Shown here: positions 17,560 to 27,449 of the stretch, piece by piece
Layout: the number at the start of each line of letters is the position of its first letter
Position numbering within the stretch: position 1 is the first letter of the stretch
NCBI RefSeq assembly: GCF_963678795.1
Contig: NZ_OY787452.1
Location: forward strand, 682,001 to 746,000
Direction of reading: 5' to 3'
From: an uncultured Methanoregula sp.
Lineage (GTDB): Archaea > Halobacteriota > Methanomicrobia > Methanomicrobiales > Methanospirillaceae
Length of the DNA: 64,000 nt
The notes under the pieces: generated by a model
Told to the model about the DNA's origin: nothing
Databases searched by the model: none
Seen by the model: the letters and a program-made list of their open reading frames with translations, nothing else
Translations under genes and position numbers: made by a program

Positions 17560-18510
17560 CTAATTTGTCTCCATTACCTTCGAGAACTGGATATTTCCCG
17601 CACCGATCTCGGTTTTTATCTCTATGCCTTTTTCAACAGTATTTCCGATATAATTCAGTCCGCTGAAAGCAACAATTGAGAGACGGTAGGGATTCTGAGG
17701 GAGGTTGAATACCTGATTTCCCATGGTAACGGGAAACACAAACCCACAGGCATTCATGAGCCGGATAGTATCTTTGACTGATTCTCTTGCCGAACAGGGA
17801 ACTTCTCTCACGTTGGCAAGTGCAATACCGGTTTTTGACCGGGTATAATTTGTAATGGAGGTAAGCCCGGATGAGATGAACAATTCGAGAGGATCGATCG
17901 TTGTACCACGATAGCCGATCAGATCCCTGAACCGCATGGGTGTACCATTCTCAATCTCAAGTCTCCCGCCGAATGCCATCTTCACGGGAATGCCCTTGCG
18001 CTGGAATACCCCGTCCATGGAGATACTGCAGATTGTGATGAATCCAATATAACCCGGGGGAATCCGGGGGTCACGTTCAATGATCCGGTAGGAGTTGAAA
18101 AAGCCGCACCCGGCCCTGACAACGTCGTCAAATGCTGATTTTGCCAGTTCAAACTTATCTGCCGGCACCATGGACAGATTGTATGCCACATCGCCGGTAC
18201 TGGTTGACGGATCGAAAGTGCTCCGGTAAGCAAGGCGCTCAAGCTTCGAGATAACAAATCCTATCCTGTCGTCCACCAGTGCGTTATCCGTCTCAGCAAT
18301 TCCGGTGGATGTCAAAATTCTTCCCTGATTGCCGATTTTTTCCGTAAACCCCATTGTATCGAGATAACTGAGGTAGTACTGCACTGCCCGGTCACTGAGG
18401 ATGAAACCCCGTTCCGCCATCAGTTCCGATAGCCGTTTGGCACCCATAGGATCCTGATGTTCCTTGAGAATCCGTAAAATCTCTATGTATTTTCGTTCAG
18501 TTCGGATCAT
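17560..18510 (-). CDS. NrpR-like transcriptional repressor (winged helix plus one NrpR domain)
   Basis: 316 residues from MIRTERKYIEILRILKEH. Residues 1-75 form a winged helix (KRLSELMAERGFILSDRAVQYY), then a single NrpR regulatory domain (DUF128) with RIGFVISKLERLAYRSTFDP, AGCGFFNSYRIIERDPRIP and PGYIGFITICSISMDG. In Methanococcus and Methanosarcina NrpR represses nitrogen-assimilation genes and is released by 2-oxoglutarate. No nitrogen genes are in the window, so the target is open. An upstream in-frame start at 18588 would lie deep inside dcd; the chosen ATG overlaps dcd by 14 bp. Convergent with the FtsZ-like gene, with no space between stops. Confidence 0.8.
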   Translation of the reverse strand: MIRTERKYIEILRILKEHQDPMGAKRLSELMAERGFILSDRAVQYYLSYLDTMGFTEKIGNQGRILTSTGIAETDNALVDDRIGFVISKLERLAYRSTFDPSTSTGDVAYNLSMVPADKFELAKSAFDDVVRAGCGFFNSYRIIERDPRIPPGYIGFITICSISMDGVFQRKGIPVKMAFGGRLEIENGTPMRFRDLIGYRGTTIDPLELFISSGLTSITNYTRSKTGIALANVREVPCSARESVKDTIRLMNACGFVFPVTMGNQVFNLPQNPYRLSIVAFSGLNYIGNTVEKGIEIKTEIGAGNIQFSKVMETN

Positions 18511-18952
18511 GGTTATCGCGCGCCTCGACGGCACCCAGACTGTCCTGGTAGCGGCCGGTATAGACCTTATCGCTGTTCCTGACTTCATGAAGGATCATCT
18601 GGACCACCCGATCATTCTTATGCAGGGGAATATCCTCGCATCCCATATTTGTCAGGCAGAGTGTCAGCTGGCCCCGAAATCCCGGGTCAACAAAGCCGGC
18701 TCCAAGGATTACACCGCGCCGGCCGAGCGAGGAACGGCAGCGGAGGGTCCCGGCAAGATCCATCGGGAGTTCGATCCACTCGAGGGTTGGCACCAGTGTA
18801 CAGATTCCCCGGGGGAGCGTCATGTCAGATGCAACCCGGAGGTCATAGGACGCCGGTTGCTGGCAGGCCGCATGGTAAGGATTGATGATGAGTTTTCCCG
18901 TTAGAGATTGTTGATCAACCCTGCGGGCAAACTCTGATGCGGAGAGAATCAT
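18497..18952 (-). CDS. dcd: dCTP deaminase / dUTPase-family protein
   Basis: 151 residues. Trimeric dCTP deaminase/dUTPase fold: PASYDLRVASD, RCRSSLGRRGVILGAGFVDPGF with the conserved Ser-Ser-Leu-Gly-Arg and a Glu-poor loop, RGQLTLCLTNMG and C-terminal YTGRYQDSLGAV that closes over the nucleotide. It makes dUTP (or dUMP) from dCTP, feeding thymidylate synthase (25809). Shorter than typical bacterial Dcd (about 190) but usual for archaeal relatives. Whether it also has dUTPase activity cannot be judged. Confidence 0.82.
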   Translation of the reverse strand: MILSASEFARRVDQQSLTGKLIINPYHAACQQPASYDLRVASDMTLPRGICTLVPTLEWIELPMDLAGTLRCRSSLGRRGVILGAGFVDPGFRGQLTLCLTNMGCEDIPLHKNDRVVQMILHEVRNSDKVYTGRYQDSLGAVEARDNHDPN

Positions 18953-19008
18953 TCAGTAGTGTATCGGTAGAAAATGCTTAATATCTTTTGATGTAAAGAA
19001 GATGAGAA

Positions 19009-19080
19009 GGATCCATAGGGTAGAGGACATCCTCTTGGGCTTCGAACCCAAGGACGCGGGTTCGATTCCCGCTGGGTCCG
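19009..19080 (+). tRNA. tRNA-Arg(TCG)
   Basis: Acceptor stem GGATCCA (19009-19015) pairs with TGGGTCC (19073-19079, one G-T), discriminator G at 19080, no CCA encoded. Anticodon stem TTGGG/CCCAA encloses CTTCGAA, anticodon TCG reading CGA. T arm GCGGG-TTCGATT-CCCGC is canonical. The D stem is weak (three pairs). Confidence 0.9.
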
Positions 19081-19306
19081 TTTTAATCCAGAAATAACAA
19101 ATTTTTTTACATTCTGTCTTTGAGATGTTTTTTAGAGGTTGTTTTGGGAGGTTTCCTGATCATGAACCGAATGAAATCGGGCCTCATCACAATAAAATAA
19201 TCTGAAAAACCGGATATCAGTTATCATGACTGACGGGAAATATGCATTCCTGCCATCAGGAAAAGGGGAAACCAGATTCTGTTAAAGGATTCGATGTGTA
19301 AAAAAG

Positions 19307-20725
19307 TTAAATTTCATTCCTTCTTGATACGTGCCGCCGTCTCTTATGACCTATCATCCGTAGTATAGCAAAGAGGATCAGGACCGCGATAACACCAAGT
19401 ATCACCATAGAGATCAAACCGAGATCAAGGTTCTTCTCGATGACAAGGGTGACCGAATCGGTGGCATTCCCCGAGACTACCTGCTTCTTGACGGACGCTG
19501 ACTGGTATCCCTCCTTGATGGCAGTGATATTGTAGACTGAGTTGAATTTCACGCGTGCGGAATACTGGCCATTCTCATCAGTTAGACCGGCAGTATTACC
19601 ATTCATGATAACCGATGCATTCGACACAACTTTCTGGTCTTTATCCTTCACAAGTATCGACAGTGCCGCGCTTTCAAAGGGCAGGGCAAATGTATAATCC
19701 TTACCCTGATCTGCAACCGTTATTGACTTGCTGACCGTGATATATCCGGGTTTACTGACTTCCAGGAGATATCCACCGGTTACCAGGCTGGGGAAATTAC
19801 TCCTCCCGTATTCATTCGTTGTTCCTGACAGGCTTCCATTGATATATACCTGTGCACCACTCAGTGGAATCCGGCTTTCATCAAAAACGTACACAAAGGC
19901 ACCGATAGGGGCCTTTGAGATTTCTATGGACTGGATTGCATCCGACTCGCTGATGAGCCGGGTATCAGTTATGGTCTGGTAACCCGGCTTAACGATGTTG
20001 AGTGTGTATGATTTTCCCCGGGTAATCTGGGTATTCAGTATCCCCCGGGAATCGGTTTTCCCTGCAAGGATATCATCAATACGAATCTCAGCATCCGACA
20101 CGGCTGTTTTCGTTTCTTTGTCCGTTATAATAAATGAGAACCGGTTCGAGGGAAGAAGCCAGTACTGGACTTCGCGGTTTTCTGCCCCCATATCGATAGT
20201 CCCGCTGCGTGGCTGGTAATTGTTAGCATTGATAAAGATGGAATAGAGGGTCATCGCATTGACCCCGAACGCCGCAGTGCCCGTATTATCGGTCTGTTTT
20301 CCAAGGGATACGTTTACAGAAGTCAGGTTGATTCTGGCGTCGTAGACGGGTTTCAGCGTATCTGAATCGTAGAGGTTCACTTTAAGCGTGAGGGTTTTGC
20401 GGTTCAGCATCGCCAGTGCAGATGTTGCATTCTTACTGATGGTTTGCTGCCAGTCATCATAGCCGGACATTGATATCTGGACGTTTTGATCATAGTCTCC
20501 GGTATGAGTGATGTATACCTGACCATTCGCATTGGTCCGGGCATAGTCCCCTCCGTTGAGGTATACCGTTGCGTGTGGAATGGAGGAGTTATCGAGATTA
20601 TCCTGCACGGTTATCAGGAGATTCGTCGTTGCCTGTGCTGCACTGCAGAGGAGAACGAGAAACAGCAGGGCAAAAAGGAAACGATGTCTATGACTATACA
20701 TGCTAAAATATCGACACCTGCTCAT
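19307..20725 (-). CDS. Membrane-anchored surface protein with repeated carboxypeptidase-regulatory-like beta domains
   Basis: 472 residues. A basic N-terminus then FLFALLFLVLLCSAAQA is a signal peptide; near the end LISMVILGVIAVLILFAIL is a transmembrane helix followed by KRRRHVSRRN on the cytoplasmic side. Between them lie about five beta-sandwich repeats, each with a Gx(T/S)(D/N)xxGxY pattern (AGLTDENGQYSARV, SGTTNEYGRSNFP, AGKTDSRGILNTQ), as in carboxypeptidase-regulatory or PEGA-type domains. Likely an extracellular structural or adhesion protein under the S-layer. It lies downstream of AMP phosphorylase with a 16-bp gap on the same strand. No enzymatic domain seen. Confidence 0.7.
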   Translation of the reverse strand: MSRCRYFSMYSHRHRFLFALLFLVLLCSAAQATTNLLITVQDNLDNSSIPHATVYLNGGDYARTNANGQVYITHTGDYDQNVQISMSGYDDWQQTISKNATSALAMLNRKTLTLKVNLYDSDTLKPVYDARINLTSVNVSLGKQTDNTGTAAFGVNAMTLYSIFINANNYQPRSGTIDMGAENREVQYWLLPSNRFSFIITDKETKTAVSDAEIRIDDILAGKTDSRGILNTQITRGKSYTLNIVKPGYQTITDTRLISESDAIQSIEISKAPIGAFVYVFDESRIPLSGAQVYINGSLSGTTNEYGRSNFPSLVTGGYLLEVSKPGYITVSKSITVADQGKDYTFALPFESAALSILVKDKDQKVVSNASVIMNGNTAGLTDENGQYSARVKFNSVYNITAIKEGYQSASVKKQVVSGNATDSVTLVIEKNLDLGLISMVILGVIAVLILFAILRMIGHKRRRHVSRRNEI

Positions 20726-20741
20726 ATATCAGGACATCGGT

Positions 20742-22265
20742 CTATCTCTCGGTAATTGAGGGGACACGGTCGAGTAACATACCCTCGACCAGAATGGGCA
20801 TGAGCCTCCGTCCCTCTTCTATAGCATTCTGGAGTCTCCAGCTCCGGTCTGCATAGATGGTAAAGAGCGGTTCGCCGGATTTGACGAGTTTGCCTTTTTT
20901 TGCGTGGAGAAGGATTCCCGCACCCCGATCGTGAGGAGCTCCTGCGGTTCTCGCCAGGGTTATAAGCGAGCGGTTGTTCATCTCGATCACGTACCCTGAA
21001 GCAGGGGAATTTACAACATACTGGTGTTCACCCGGACTGATGTCCGAGGATTTGACATTGGGATCCCCGCCCTGGATCTCAATAATCCTGCGGAATTTTT
21101 CCAGCGCTTTTCCGCTTGTAAGAATCTCCTGTGCCATAGCAGCACCGCTGCCCCTTATAGCCTTACCGGACATCTCGAGAGCAATCCCCGCAATAGAGAG
21201 GCTCTTCTGGATGAATGAGTTAGGTTCTGATGAGCCTTCCAGTACACGCAGCGCTTCGATGACTTCGAGTTTCGGACCGATACTGTGACCAACTGGGATA
21301 TCCCCGTACGTGAGGGCGCATTCGACTTTCATGTTGAGGCGCTCACCGAGCTCAATAAATTCCCGGGCAAGTTTCCGCCCTTCCTGCATGGTTGCTACTT
21401 TTGTATGCTGACCAACAGGAATATCGATTACGACAAGATTTGCCCCGACGGCAAATTTTTTGGCCATGACACTTGCGAGCATCTGCCCCCGAGCATCAAT
21501 CTTGAACGGGTACTCCTGGATGATGATGCGATCATCCGCCGGTGCAATATTCGTTGCTCCGCCCCAGACAATACACCCCCCGACTTTCTCGGTCATCTGC
21601 TGCACTTCCCCGGACGAGAACTCAACAAATGCCAGTACTTCCATGAGATCCGCTGTACCACCGGCACCCGTGATGGCACGTGAGCTGGTTTTCGGGATTT
21701 TTAACCCGCTTGCAGCAATAATGGGAACAACGAGAAACGAGATCTTGTTGCCGGGAACCCCGCCAATAGAATGTTTATCGACAATCGGCCGGGATGGGAA
21801 TTTGATCTGTTCTCCGGTTTCCACCATTGCACGGGTGAGGTTTTCCACCTCGTCCATATCGAGAGGATTGATATAGGACGCGGTTATAAATGCAGTAAGT
21901 TCTGCGGGTGACAGATCATCGCTCACGACATCCCTGATGATAGCCAGGGTCTCCTCTTTGGAGAGCCGTCCGCCATCCATCTTCTTCTTGATAAAATCAA
22001 GGGATGCTGGCCTGCCGGCTTCCCGGACCTCAATGGGGTCACCATCATCAAGATGAAGGCGTTCATTGGTTATCCGGAAAATACCGCCGGTTCCCTGCTG
22101 GGCTATTGTTGATGTTGTTTCCACGAATGCAGCAACAGATACGCCATTTTTGGGGTTGATTATCTGAACACGATCACCATTTAACACGCCAATACTGCGT
22201 GCATCGAGCCGGTTGAGAAGAATCCCCCGTGTAGCAATATCCAGGACTTTTGCGGTCAGTTTCAT
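20742..22265 (-). CDS. deoA: AMP phosphorylase (thymidine phosphorylase family)
   Basis: 507 residues from [18 protein letters not shown]. It phosphorolyses AMP (and CMP, UMP) to adenine plus ribose-1,5-bisphosphate, which R15P isomerase and archaeal type-III RuBisCO use for nucleoside salvage. Family signatures: [38 protein letters not shown] and [19 protein letters not shown]. The N-terminal 80-residue extension distinguishes AMP phosphorylase from bacterial thymidine phosphorylase. GGTGAT precedes the chosen ATG; an upstream start at 22286 adds seven atypical residues. No RuBisCO gene is in the window. Confidence 0.88.
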   Translation of the reverse strand: MKLTAKVLDIATRGILLNRLDARSIGVLNGDRVQIINPKNGVSVAAFVETTSTIAQQGTGGIFRITNERLHLDDGDPIEVREAGRPASLDFIKKKMDGGRLSKEETLAIIRDVVSDDLSPAELTAFITASYINPLDMDEVENLTRAMVETGEQIKFPSRPIVDKHSIGGVPGNKISFLVVPIIAASGLKIPKTSSRAITGAGGTADLMEVLAFVEFSSGEVQQMTEKVGGCIVWGGATNIAPADDRIIIQEYPFKIDARGQMLASVMAKKFAVGANLVVIDIPVGQHTKVATMQEGRKLAREFIELGERLNMKVECALTYGDIPVGHSIGPKLEVIEALRVLEGSSEPNSFIQKSLSIAGIALEMSGKAIRGSGAAMAQEILTSGKALEKFRRIIEIQGGDPNVKSSDISPGEHQYVVNSPASGYVIEMNNRSLITLARTAGAPHDRGAGILLHAKKGKLVKSGEPLFTIYADRSWRLQNAIEEGRRLMPILVEGMLLDRVPSITER

Positions 22266-22427
22266 CTTAGGTATCACCCGTTGCAAACATCCGCGATGAG
22301 GATGTTTTTACTCATCTACCTTGACCGCTTGAATGATATAAAGATGTCAGTGACGGGATAAAAAACCCAAATGAGAAGAGAACGGAATAAATCGTGAATC
22401 GGTTATAAAAAAAAATTAGATTTTAGT

Positions 22428-25229
22428 TCAGTGCCTGCGCACAACGATGAATGCAACTGCACCGAGACCAATCAGGGCAATCAGTGCGCCGTAGCCGGGC
22501 GACTTGGTGGTCGGGACCGGGGTCGGAACAGTGGTTGCAACCTTGGTTGCTACAGTCGTGACGGGTGCTGCAGTGGTTGCAACGACGGTCGGGACTGCGG
22601 TTGGGGCAGCGCCTTCGAGAACGTTGAACAGAGCAGAGTCACTGGCTGCAGTTACGAGGACACCCTGCATGGTAACAAGGTACTCGTCGGGTTTGAATGC
22701 GGATGCATCGACATCGTACGAGAGCGCGTTCAGGCCGCTTTCGCCCTTCTTGACCTTGATGGTCTGGCCTGCGCCGCTGAACTCACCGCTCTGGGACTTC
22801 TGAGTCGGCTTGAATGATGATGAAACGACCTGGACGAGGACGTCGTCATCTACTGCGAGGTTGGTGGTTGCAGTGATGGTGAACTTGTCGCCAACGTGCT
22901 TGTCGCTGATCGGAGTGATGGTGATCTTGGGGGTCTCGACGATGAACTGGAGCTTGGTGTAGGTATCATCGACGTTGGGGTCGTTGATTGCCTGGACAAG
23001 TGCTTCAGCTGCATCGGATCCCTGAAGGCTTCCTGCTCCAAGGAGCGTGAATACCTTGACACCAGTGCCGACAGTGCCGAGCTGCATGTTGTAGACAACC
23101 GTCTTGGGTGACTCTACAACTGCGTTTTCAATGACATCGAATTCAGTGTTCTGCATCGGGTGCTGAACAACGACGAAGTACTGGCCGGCGTACATGTTGG
23201 TGGTGGTAGTCCGGGTAACTTCGTACTTGAACGATCCGTCAGAGTTGACTGCTTCAGTCTTGACATCGGTCGGAGCGGTGGGGTAGTTCTTACCGAGGAT
23301 CCAGATCTTGACACCCTTCGGGGGCTGGCCTTCTGCAATACCGGTGATGAATACCTTGTCACCCTGTGCTACAGTTGACTGGGATGCGGTTGCAGAGACG
23401 AACGGCTTCTTGATGACGATGGAAACCGTGCCGAATGCTGCTGAGCCGAGGTTGTCCTTGGACTTGGGCTGGCTCACTGCGTAGATAGTGTATGAACCTG
23501 CATCGAGTGCATAGTTTGCAGTTCCCCACTTCCAGGACCAGGTGTTGTCACCCTGGACATCCACATTCTGGAATGTCGTTGCGTCACCGTTGGTAACACC
23601 ATTGGCTCTTGGGTTCGTGGATGCAATGTTTGCACCGTTGGTGGGCAGGTTGGGTCCAATAAGGAACAGGTAGGTCTTGTAGGTTTCAGTGTTAGTACCG
23701 GAGAACTTGATCTCTTCTCCAAGGTAATAGCTCTGGTCGCCGGCTGCCACGATAGTGACTGCGCCCTTCTCGACCTTCACATCAACCTCATCGCTCTTCC
23801 ACTGGTTTGCACTGTCCCACTTCTCGACATGGATAGTGTACTTCTGTGCCTTGGTCCAGTTGGTGGTCAGGAACTCGACGGTCCTGGTACCAGAGACGGA
23901 GGTCGTGACGTTAGCGTTCACGTAAGAACCGTTACCGAGCATATTGCGGGCGGCCTCACTGGCGCTGCCCTTGGCAACATCGCCCCAGACAGTTGCAGTC
24001 GTGGATCCAGCATTCTGGTAGTTGTACCCACCAGAGGTAGCTCCGATGTTGGCACCGACGTATACGGTCGGACCTGCAGTCAGGGGGAAGAACGGATCAA
24101 TTGCGACGCCATCCTGGTTCGCGTTAACGAACGGGGGCTGGTTGTCGTAGCCACCATTCATGGTGCTGGTACCCTTGACCCAGACGTGGTAGAGGGTGTT
24201 GGGCTTGCCCGTGATGGTGATCGAGAACGGCTTGCTGCGGACAACTGAATCCTTGTTTGCCTCAACCTTCAGCGTGTCAGAGACGAGCGTGATGGTCTGG
24301 GTCGCGGAAACAGTCTTGCCGGTGTAATCTGCACCTGCATTCTTGTAGTTGTCCTTCATGTTGTTGAGCTTGGACTCAGCGGTGACGGTGTAGGTTCCTA
24401 CCGGGTATGCATACTGGCCGTTGATCATTGCTGCGGTTGACCAGTTCTGCTCGGTCATCACCGGCTTGGTCTGAGCGCCCCAGGTCCATGGCTGGGTGGA
24501 TACGTTCTGCTGCTGGATTGAAACTGCAGTAGTTACACATCCGCTTACCAGGTTCGAGTTCCAGAGTTTGACATACGTGGTTCCAGACTCATCCTTTACG
24601 AGGATGTTTATGTAACCGTCAGTCACCTTGTTGCCACCGATTGTATCAATCGTGGCGGTGCTGTTGTATACCGGGGACCGGTACCGTGCGTCAAGTGCGC
24701 TCCACATGTTGGTCTCAATGCCGAAACCAAGTGCCTCACCCTGCGGGACAGATTTGCCCGTCATGTCGGTGTTCTGGGTAAAGTCCCAGATCTTGAGGGT
24801 GAGCGTGGGGTCTGCAACAGTGAAGATTGCCGGCACCATTGCACGCTGTGTGGACTGGTTAACGAGATACCAGTTACCGGTGAAACCGACAAAGCTGCCA
24901 GTTGAGACGGTGAAGAGGTTGCTCTGTCCAGCCAGCTGCACGGTTGTCGTCGGGTTGGTGTTACCGAGGTTTGCTGCGGATGCCCACCAGCCGATCGTTC
25001 CGGCAGTTGCGTCTGCTCCTCCTGCAACAGGACCAAAGGTCCCGTCATAAGACGAGTAGGTGTTATACATAAGTGCGGGAGTGACGTTCAGTCCCTGCTC
25101 TCCAATATACACTGTTGCACTTCGGTTGATATACGAAGAAGTGTTGGTGTAAGCTGCCGATACCGGCATTACAGCAACGAGCACAAAGAGTGCGAGTGCA
25201 ATCAGTGCGATAGTAAATCGCTTAGTCAT
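22428..25229 (-). CDS. Major S-layer glycoprotein (MEMAR-type) with PGF-CTERM-like anchor
   Basis: 933 residues. A signal peptide of about 25 residues (TKRFTIALIALALFVLVAV) is followed by a long Thr/Ser/Asn-rich extracellular region with many NxS/T sites and several beta domains. The C-terminus has a Thr/Pro/Val spacer then SPGYGALIALIGLGAVAFIVV and RRH, an archaeosortase-type tripartite signal (SPGY in place of PGF). Resembles the S-layer proteins of Methanoculleus/Methanoregula. Start at 25229 is set by GGAGG ten bases upstream; an in-frame start at 25262 lies in the leader. TATA at 25361-25369 and a stem-loop at the predicted mRNA 5' end suggest high, stable expression. Confidence 0.88.
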   Translation of the reverse strand: MTKRFTIALIALALFVLVAVMPVSAAYTNTSSYINRSATVYIGEQGLNVTPALMYNTYSSYDGTFGPVAGGADATAGTIGWWASAANLGNTNPTTTVQLAGQSNLFTVSTGSFVGFTGNWYLVNQSTQRAMVPAIFTVADPTLTLKIWDFTQNTDMTGKSVPQGEALGFGIETNMWSALDARYRSPVYNSTATIDTIGGNKVTDGYINILVKDESGTTYVKLWNSNLVSGCVTTAVSIQQQNVSTQPWTWGAQTKPVMTEQNWSTAAMINGQYAYPVGTYTVTAESKLNNMKDNYKNAGADYTGKTVSATQTITLVSDTLKVEANKDSVVRSKPFSITITGKPNTLYHVWVKGTSTMNGGYDNQPPFVNANQDGVAIDPFFPLTAGPTVYVGANIGATSGGYNYQNAGSTTATVWGDVAKGSASEAARNMLGNGSYVNANVTTSVSGTRTVEFLTTNWTKAQKYTIHVEKWDSANQWKSDEVDVKVEKGAVTIVAAGDQSYYLGEEIKFSGTNTETYKTYLFLIGPNLPTNGANIASTNPRANGVTNGDATTFQNVDVQGDNTWSWKWGTANYALDAGSYTIYAVSQPKSKDNLGSAAFGTVSIVIKKPFVSATASQSTVAQGDKVFITGIAEGQPPKGVKIWILGKNYPTAPTDVKTEAVNSDGSFKYEVTRTTTTNMYAGQYFVVVQHPMQNTEFDVIENAVVESPKTVVYNMQLGTVGTGVKVFTLLGAGSLQGSDAAEALVQAINDPNVDDTYTKLQFIVETPKITITPISDKHVGDKFTITATTNLAVDDDVLVQVVSSSFKPTQKSQSGEFSGAGQTIKVKKGESGLNALSYDVDASAFKPDEYLVTMQGVLVTAASDSALFNVLEGAAPTAVPTVVATTAAPVTTVATKVATTVPTPVPTTKSPGYGALIALIGLGAVAFIVVRRH

Positions 25230-25313
25230 TCTTTCAATTCCTCCAAAGATTACATCATACAATTCAAGCCGAGAAGGGTCTTCGACAAATGCCGAATAAC
25301 GATTCTGCGAGCC

Positions 25314-25339
25314 CCATACTCCGTTTTGACGGAATATGG
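25314..25339 (-). promoter_or_regulatory. Stem-loop at the predicted 5' end of the S-layer mRNA
   Basis: Minus-strand RNA CCATATTCCGT-CAAA-ACGGAGTATGG forms an 11-bp stem with one G-U pair. The TATA box lies at 25361-25369, which predicts transcription starting at about 25338-25340, that is, at the first base of the stem. The leader from there to the ATG is about 110 nucleotides. A 5' stem-loop of this type commonly protects mRNA; that role is inference. Confidence 0.6.
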
Positions 25340-25360
25340 AAGAGTATTTGTAAAAGAGCT

Positions 25361-25369
25361 AATATATCC
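25361..25369 (-). promoter_or_regulatory. TATA box of the S-layer gene
   Basis: Minus strand GGATATATT, about 26 bases upstream of the 5' stem-loop. The adjacent 25370-25800 stretch is AT-rich non-coding DNA (an AT-only run near 25530-25560) and holds no gene I can support; the thymidylate synthase promoter (ATATATACAATATACC, near 25768-25790) lies at its right end. Confidence 0.6.
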
Positions 25370-25808
25370 TTTGTGGTTGATTTTACAGACCAATTCGGGT
25401 GTAATATGGGGCTGAATTTTTGATTGAAGGGCAATTGTTTGTTTTCTCCCAGGCAGGTCTATACCAGCTCAAGAGACCCTCCCCCTACAGCCTCCCGCCA
25501 GGGTCGTATATATGTCGCGCATCGCATTATACATTATATTACATATATAGTATGATAGTACCTACCTGATCATACCATAAAATGACTTATTTTTTAAATT
25601 CATCTGGATAATCAGAAATCATATAGGGGAAGTTTCCACGATCATTAGAATCACATATCATAACGGACTTTCTCATTAACTCACAGAACACTAATCTTCT
25701 ATTTACTCACGCGATATGTCATGATCCGTAAGTACTTAATCGAAGATTGGTTGAAAAAACCAGCACAAATACAACATATATACAATATACCGTGGCACAT
25801 TTATCTGC

Positions 25809-26534
25809 ATGAGAATCATCCGGGCACCCAGCATCGGACGGGCACATGAGCTGGTCGTCAAAATGATCCTTGAGAAAGGCTGGCTCCTCCAGACCGAAGA
25901 TGCCGAAGCTACCGTAGAATTTGAAGAGATCACCCTGCAGGTCGATACCCCCCTTGCAGAACCGATGACAAGCCCGAGCTCCCGGTTCCAGCAGAGATTC
26001 GTTGAACAGTATGCAAAGGACCTGCTGATGGGATCGCATGCTTCCTTTGAATACGATTATCATGGCAGACTCTTTGACTGGGGCGAGCGACTGGTTGTAG
26101 AGGGCCAGCCGGTACACGTAGACCAGATCTCCTATATTGTCGAAAAACTCAGGTCATCCCCGGTGACCCGGAGGGCTATCGCCATTACATGGAACCCGGT
26201 TATTGACGAAAAACTCGACGACTGCCCCTGCCTTCAGCTGGTCCAGTGCGTTATCCGCGAGGGCAGGCTGGATATGCGGGTGATCTTCCGGTCAAATGAC
26301 ATGCTCACCGCAGCAGGAGCCAATATGTATGCCCTTGTGCAGCTCCAGAAATCCATCGCTGACCAGCTCGGGATTCCCTGCGGCACCTATACCCACGTCT
26401 CCCTTGTCCCGCATATCTACTATATCCGTGATGTTCATGACATCGAACCGTTCTGCGGCAAAGGCACCCTGATCCAGCCGGTCAGGGAAGTCTGCCTTGC
26501 CTGCAAACGCTGTCACCGGGCCGGAACCGTCTGA
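25809..26534 (+). CDS. thyA: Thymidylate synthase (archaeal ThyA-type)
   Basis: 241 residues. Converts dUMP to dTMP. The catalytic region DCPCLQLVQCVIREGRLDMR carries the active-site cysteine, followed by VIFRSNDMLTAAGANMYALV for dUMP binding; RRAIAITWNP precedes it. Like other methanogen forms it is shorter than bacterial ThyA and probably uses tetrahydromethanopterin-type C1 units rather than folate. Unusual C-terminal cysteines CLACKRCHRAG could bind metal. A TATA-like ATATATACAATATACC ending about 20 bp upstream implies a nearly leaderless mRNA. Confidence 0.85.
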   Translation: MRIIRAPSIGRAHELVVKMILEKGWLLQTEDAEATVEFEEITLQVDTPLAEPMTSPSSRFQQRFVEQYAKDLLMGSHASFEYDYHGRLFDWGERLVVEGQPVHVDQISYIVEKLRSSPVTRRAIAITWNPVIDEKLDDCPCLQLVQCVIREGRLDMRVIFRSNDMLTAAGANMYALVQLQKSIADQLGIPCGTYTHVSLVPHIYYIRDVHDIEPFCGKGTLIQPVREVCLACKRCHRAGTV

Positions 26535-26597
26535 ACGTGACGAGCCGGTGTTCCGTCACCTTAATTAGGCAACAGCGGCAAAAAGTATGAGGCACAT

Positions 26598-26670
26598 AGC
26601 CCGGTAGTGTAGCGGTCAATCATGGGGGACTCTGGATCCCCCGACAGCAGTTCGAATCTGCTCCGGGCTA
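26598..26670 (+). tRNA. tRNA-Gln(CTG)
   Basis: Acceptor AGCCCGG pairs with CCGGGCT, discriminator A at 26670. Anticodon stem GGGGA/TCCCC with loop CTCTGGA, anticodon CTG. T arm GCAG-TTCGAAT-CTGC. The body closely follows the archaeal tRNA-Gln pattern (GTGTAG.GGTCAATCAT). CCA not encoded. Confidence 0.93.
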
Positions 26671-26729
26671 CTTCTTCTTGCGTTTCACCGGATACCACCG
26701 GATCCGCCCATAAAACGTGATTTTTCTTT

Positions 26730-27449
26730 TTATGCAATCAGCGCCGGCAGAACACAGCAGAGAAATACTGCACCAAAGGTTCCTGAACCCCCGATGCTAA
26801 CCTGGGGTATTTCGATATCTTTTATCCTGAACAGGTGGGCAATGTTCCCGCCGATCAGGGTACCAAGTATACCCCCTGCGCAGGCCGGCACTGCGGCAGC
26901 AAGGCCTGTTCCACCCGAAACAATAATTCCGATAAGAAGTGCAGTCAGCGCCGGGATAATCAGGGAGACCTTGATGCCATACCCGCTTATCATCCGGGTT
27001 GCGACAAAGGATACCCCTGCAACAATCACAAGACAGACTGCCGTGGGCAGCAGGAGGGAAGAGCCTGTGATCAGGCTCGCCCGGTACAGCAGATAAAACG
27101 CAATGCATACGGGAATGATTGCTCCCCCGAAGTTGACCGAGATTAAGGTTTCCCAGACTTGCGACGACATGAAGGGTGTGGGAATATCAAACCCGGAGGG
27201 GTTTTCATCAGGGACACGAATCATATCGCGCTTTACCCGGTATATCGGGATGTTGATGAAACTCCCAAACAGCATCAGGAGGATAACGGCTATTGCTGCT
27301 ATCCATGAGAAACCGAGCCGGGTGAAAGCCGTACCGATGATCCCAAGGAGAAGAAGCGGGATCAGGAGAATTACAAGGATTACAAGAAGGATAATAGCAA
27401 ACACCGATAGCGCCCCGGCTCCCGAATAAACCCTGACCCCGTCACTCAT
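26730..27449 (-). CDS. DUF1614 multi-spanning membrane protein
   Basis: 239 residues from MSDGVRVYSG. About seven hydrophobic helices, the first LSVFAIILLVILVILLIPLL; a signature-like loop INIPIYRVKRDMI and late GGTGLAAAVPACAGG and GGSGTFGAVFLCCVLPALIA match the uncharacterised DUF1614 family. Function unknown. The start overlaps the fibrillarin stop by 8 bp, so it is the last gene of a nop5-flpA-DUF1614 operon, which is intriguing but does not establish a role in RNA modification. Confidence 0.65.
   Translation of the reverse strand: MSDGVRVYSGAGALSVFAIILLVILVILLIPLLLLGIIGTAFTRLGFSWIAAIAVILLMLFGSFINIPIYRVKRDMIRVPDENPSGFDIPTPFMSSQVWETLISVNFGGAIIPVCIAFYLLYRASLITGSSLLLPTAVCLVIVAGVSFVATRMISGYGIKVSLIIPALTALLIGIIVSGGTGLAAAVPACAGGILGTLIGGNIAHLFRIKDIEIPQVSIGGSGTFGAVFLCCVLPALIA

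Noticed and set aside
18511..18588. Upstream extension of the NrpR-like protein
   Set aside because: It would overlap dcd by 92 bp and contains no conserved residues.
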